Below, piece by piece: positions 62,624 through 64,000 of a stretch of DNA of 64,000 nt; positions within the stretch are counted from its first letter, which is position 1, and the number at the start of each line of letters is the position of its first letter. This stretch comes from Gemmatimonas sp. (GTDB lineage: Bacteria; Gemmatimonadota; Gemmatimonadetes; Gemmatimonadales; Gemmatimonadaceae). The notes under the pieces are model-generated. The model ran no database searches, was not told the origin of the DNA, and worked only from the letters and a program-made list of their open reading frames with translations. The translations under genes were made by a program, and so were the position numbers. Location of the stretch: the NCBI RefSeq assembly GCF_031426495.1, contig NZ_JANPLK010000082.1, positions 62,001 to 126,000 on the forward strand, written 5' to 3'.

Positions 62624-64000
62624 ACGTCCTGCCGCCGCGCCATTTGCGCGAACAGTCCGTTCTCACGCATCAGCGCGTCGTAGGTTCCACTCTCCACAAT
62701 GCGTCCACCATCGAGCACAACGATGCGATCGGCGTGACGTACCGTGCTGAGTCGATGCGCCACTACAACCCGCGTGGCGTGCAGCTGCTCCACGCTCTCG
62801 CTCACGAGTCGCTGGGTGCGATTGTCGAGCGCGCTCGTGGCTTCGTCAAAGAACAGGATGCGCGGACGACTCACCAGCGCGCGCGCGATGAGTAGTCGCT
62901 GGCGCTGTCCACCCGAGAGCCCGCCTCCACCTTCGGACACCCGCGTGTGCAATCCCATCGGCATGGCACGAAGATCGTCCTCCATCCCCGCCATGCGCAC
63001 GGCCTCCCACGCATCGTCGAGTGTTCGTCCCGACGCGCCAACGATGTTGCTCAGGATGTCACCCGGCGTGAGCGAGGCGTTCTGCAGCACCACGCCGACT
63101 TGTCGGCGCACCGCCGCGACATCGACCGTGGACAGTTCGTGGCCGTCAAAGCGAATCGAGCCGCTATCCGGCTTCTCGAAACCGAGCAGTAGGCGCAGCA
63201 GTGTGGACTTTCCCGAACCGGACGGACCGACCAACGCCACGAACGCACCCGCCGGAATATCGAGTGACACACCCTGCAGAATGGTGGGTCCGTCGGCAGT
63301 GTACGCGAATTTCAGCTGGCGCACATCGATGCGGCCAGCGAGTTGCCCGGGATCCGGCCGGTAAAAATCCACCTCCGGCACCGTGGTCAGCAACGGGCGT
63401 CCGCGTTCCCACGTGGGAAGCAGGTCCAGCATAGAGACAGCCGTTCGCGAGAGGGAAAGTCCGGCCGCCGTGAATGTCCCGGCCGCGGCAGAGAAGGCGA
63501 GAAACTGTCCCGTGGACATGTGTGATACCGACTGCGTGGCCAGCCACGCATACATCGCATACATCGCGATGCTGGTCGCGATCTCGAGCACGTCGTAGAA
63601 CGCACCAAGATTGATGGAGAACAAACCCACCGCGTACGACACGCGTTGTTGGCGTTGAAACAGCTGCGACCAACGGGCAAACGCGCGCGGTTCAGCGGCG
63701 GCCACGCGCAGTTTCGCGATGCCATGCAAGAGTTCCAGCAGCAACCCCGACAGCTTGCCGGCCGTATCCATCTGTTCACGCACGTATCGTAACGACCAGC
63801 GTGACACGCCGGCTGACACCGCGATGTTCACCACCAGAATAGCAACGCACAACATCGCAAGTGGCACGCTGTAGTACAGCAGGAGCAGACCCGCGCTGAA
63901 GGCCACGAAGCTGCCGAGCAGCGCCGACAGTGACGCATTGCCCAGCTCTTCGCCGATCGTGTACACGCTCATGGCGCGTTGGCCGAGATCGCCGGCGGAG
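62620..64000 (-). CDS. Peptide-exporting ABC transporter, NHLM/PCAT-like, 5' end outside the window
   Basis: At least 459 residues; the frame is open to the end of the window, so the N-terminal part (more membrane helices and any peptidase domain) is missing. Upstream of the internal ATG at 63972 the residues read SAGDLGQRA, a continuation of the typical membrane domain, so this is not the true start. ATPase part: Walker A GPSGSGKST, signature GGLSGGQRQR, Walker B ILFFDEATSALD, H-loop VVAHRLSTV. Resembles transporters for bacteriocin-like peptides with a double-glycine leader. Overlaps the TolC gene by 4 bp. Confidence 0.85.
   Translation of the reverse strand, partial: SAGDLGQRAMSVYTIGEELGNASLSALLGSFVAFSAGLLLLYYSVPLAMLCVAILVVNIAVSAGVSRWSLRYVREQMDTAGKLSGLLLELLHGIAKLRVAAAEPRAFARWSQLFQRQQRVSYAVGLFSINLGAFYDVLEIATSIAMYAMYAWLATQSVSHMSTGQFLAFSAAAGTFTAAGLSLSRTAVSMLDLLPTWERGRPLLTTVPEVDFYRPDPGQLAGRIDVRQLKFAYTADGPTILQGVSLDIPAGAFVALVGPSGSGKSTLLRLLLGFEKPDSGSIRFDGHELSTVDVAAVRRQVGVVLQNASLTPGDILSNIVGASGRTLDDAWEAVRMAGMEDDLRAMPMGLHTRVSEGGGGLSGGQRQRLLIARALVSRPRILFFDEATSALDNRTQRLVSESVEQLHATRVVVAHRLSTVRHADRIVVLDGGRIVESGTYDALMRENGLFAQMARRQDV

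Overview
The window is GC-rich bacterial chromosome, densely packed with protein genes on both strands. I saw no rRNA, tRNA, CRISPR array, phage or insertion sequence. Many secreted peptidases (S9, tricorn-type S41, M1, astacin), a TonB-dependent receptor, a carboxypeptidase-regulatory/plug protein, PKD domains and an Ala-Gln signal-peptide end (…AQ) recur. Together with the ECF sigma type and large stand-alone regulatory proteins, this fits a heterotrophic Gram-negative of the Gemmatimonadota (Gemmatimonas-like). That assignment is inference from style and content; no rRNA marker is present.

Layout. 0.1-5.5 kb: secreted S9 peptidase, then several unrecognised proteins. 5.45-5.9 kb: a non-coding stretch with four DnaA boxes (three perfect). 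5.9-10.3 kb: four-gene operon of two ATP-grasp ligases, a class-I glutamine-amidotransferase-like peptidase (C26) and a GCS2-type carboxylate-amine ligase, an apparent amide-bond-forming pathway with unknown product. 10.3-11.1 kb: an SDR oxidoreductase. 11.3-14.5 kb: HmuY-like lipoprotein plus TonB-dependent receptor (probable haem uptake). 14.5-17.0 kb: carboxypeptidase-regulatory/plug protein. 17.0-22.6 kb (minus): alpha-glucan phosphorylase, glycogen synthase and GH57 protein. 22.8-29.9 kb: a chain of overlapping genes with bifunctional aspartokinase-homoserine dehydrogenase, threonine synthase, a degenerate SDR, an M1 peptidase and an AraC regulator. 30-34 kb: lipocalin-like protein and tricorn protease. 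34-40 kb: phenylalanine hydroxylase, DsbA-like protein, PhoD phosphatase, HEAT-repeat protein and GAF-GGDEF protein. 40-43.6 kb: Mla/MCE-type lipid transporter (permease, ATPase, MlaD, lipoprotein). 43.8-46.9 kb: UvrA paralogue and a nucleoside deaminase. 47-52.7 kb: ECF sigma factor, astacin-PKD lipoprotein, DUF4377 lipoprotein, HDOD protein and histidine kinase. 52.8-56.2 kb: MobA, DUF1080 protein, dicarboxylate/amino-acid symporter and an outer-membrane protein.

56.3-64.0 kb (minus) is the most system-like accessory region. The 3' part of a peptide-exporting ABC transporter (cut by the window end), a TolC-family protein and a 1454-residue hybrid two-component regulator overlap by 4 bp each. 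They are followed by a 94-residue protein with a double-glycine leader (…LSDDQLDAVAGG) and a Thr/Ser-rich, Cys-free remainder. This looks like a self-contained export system for a ribosomal peptide, with its own sensor. The amidoligase operon and the DnaA-box cluster directly upstream of it are the other two parts most worth following up.
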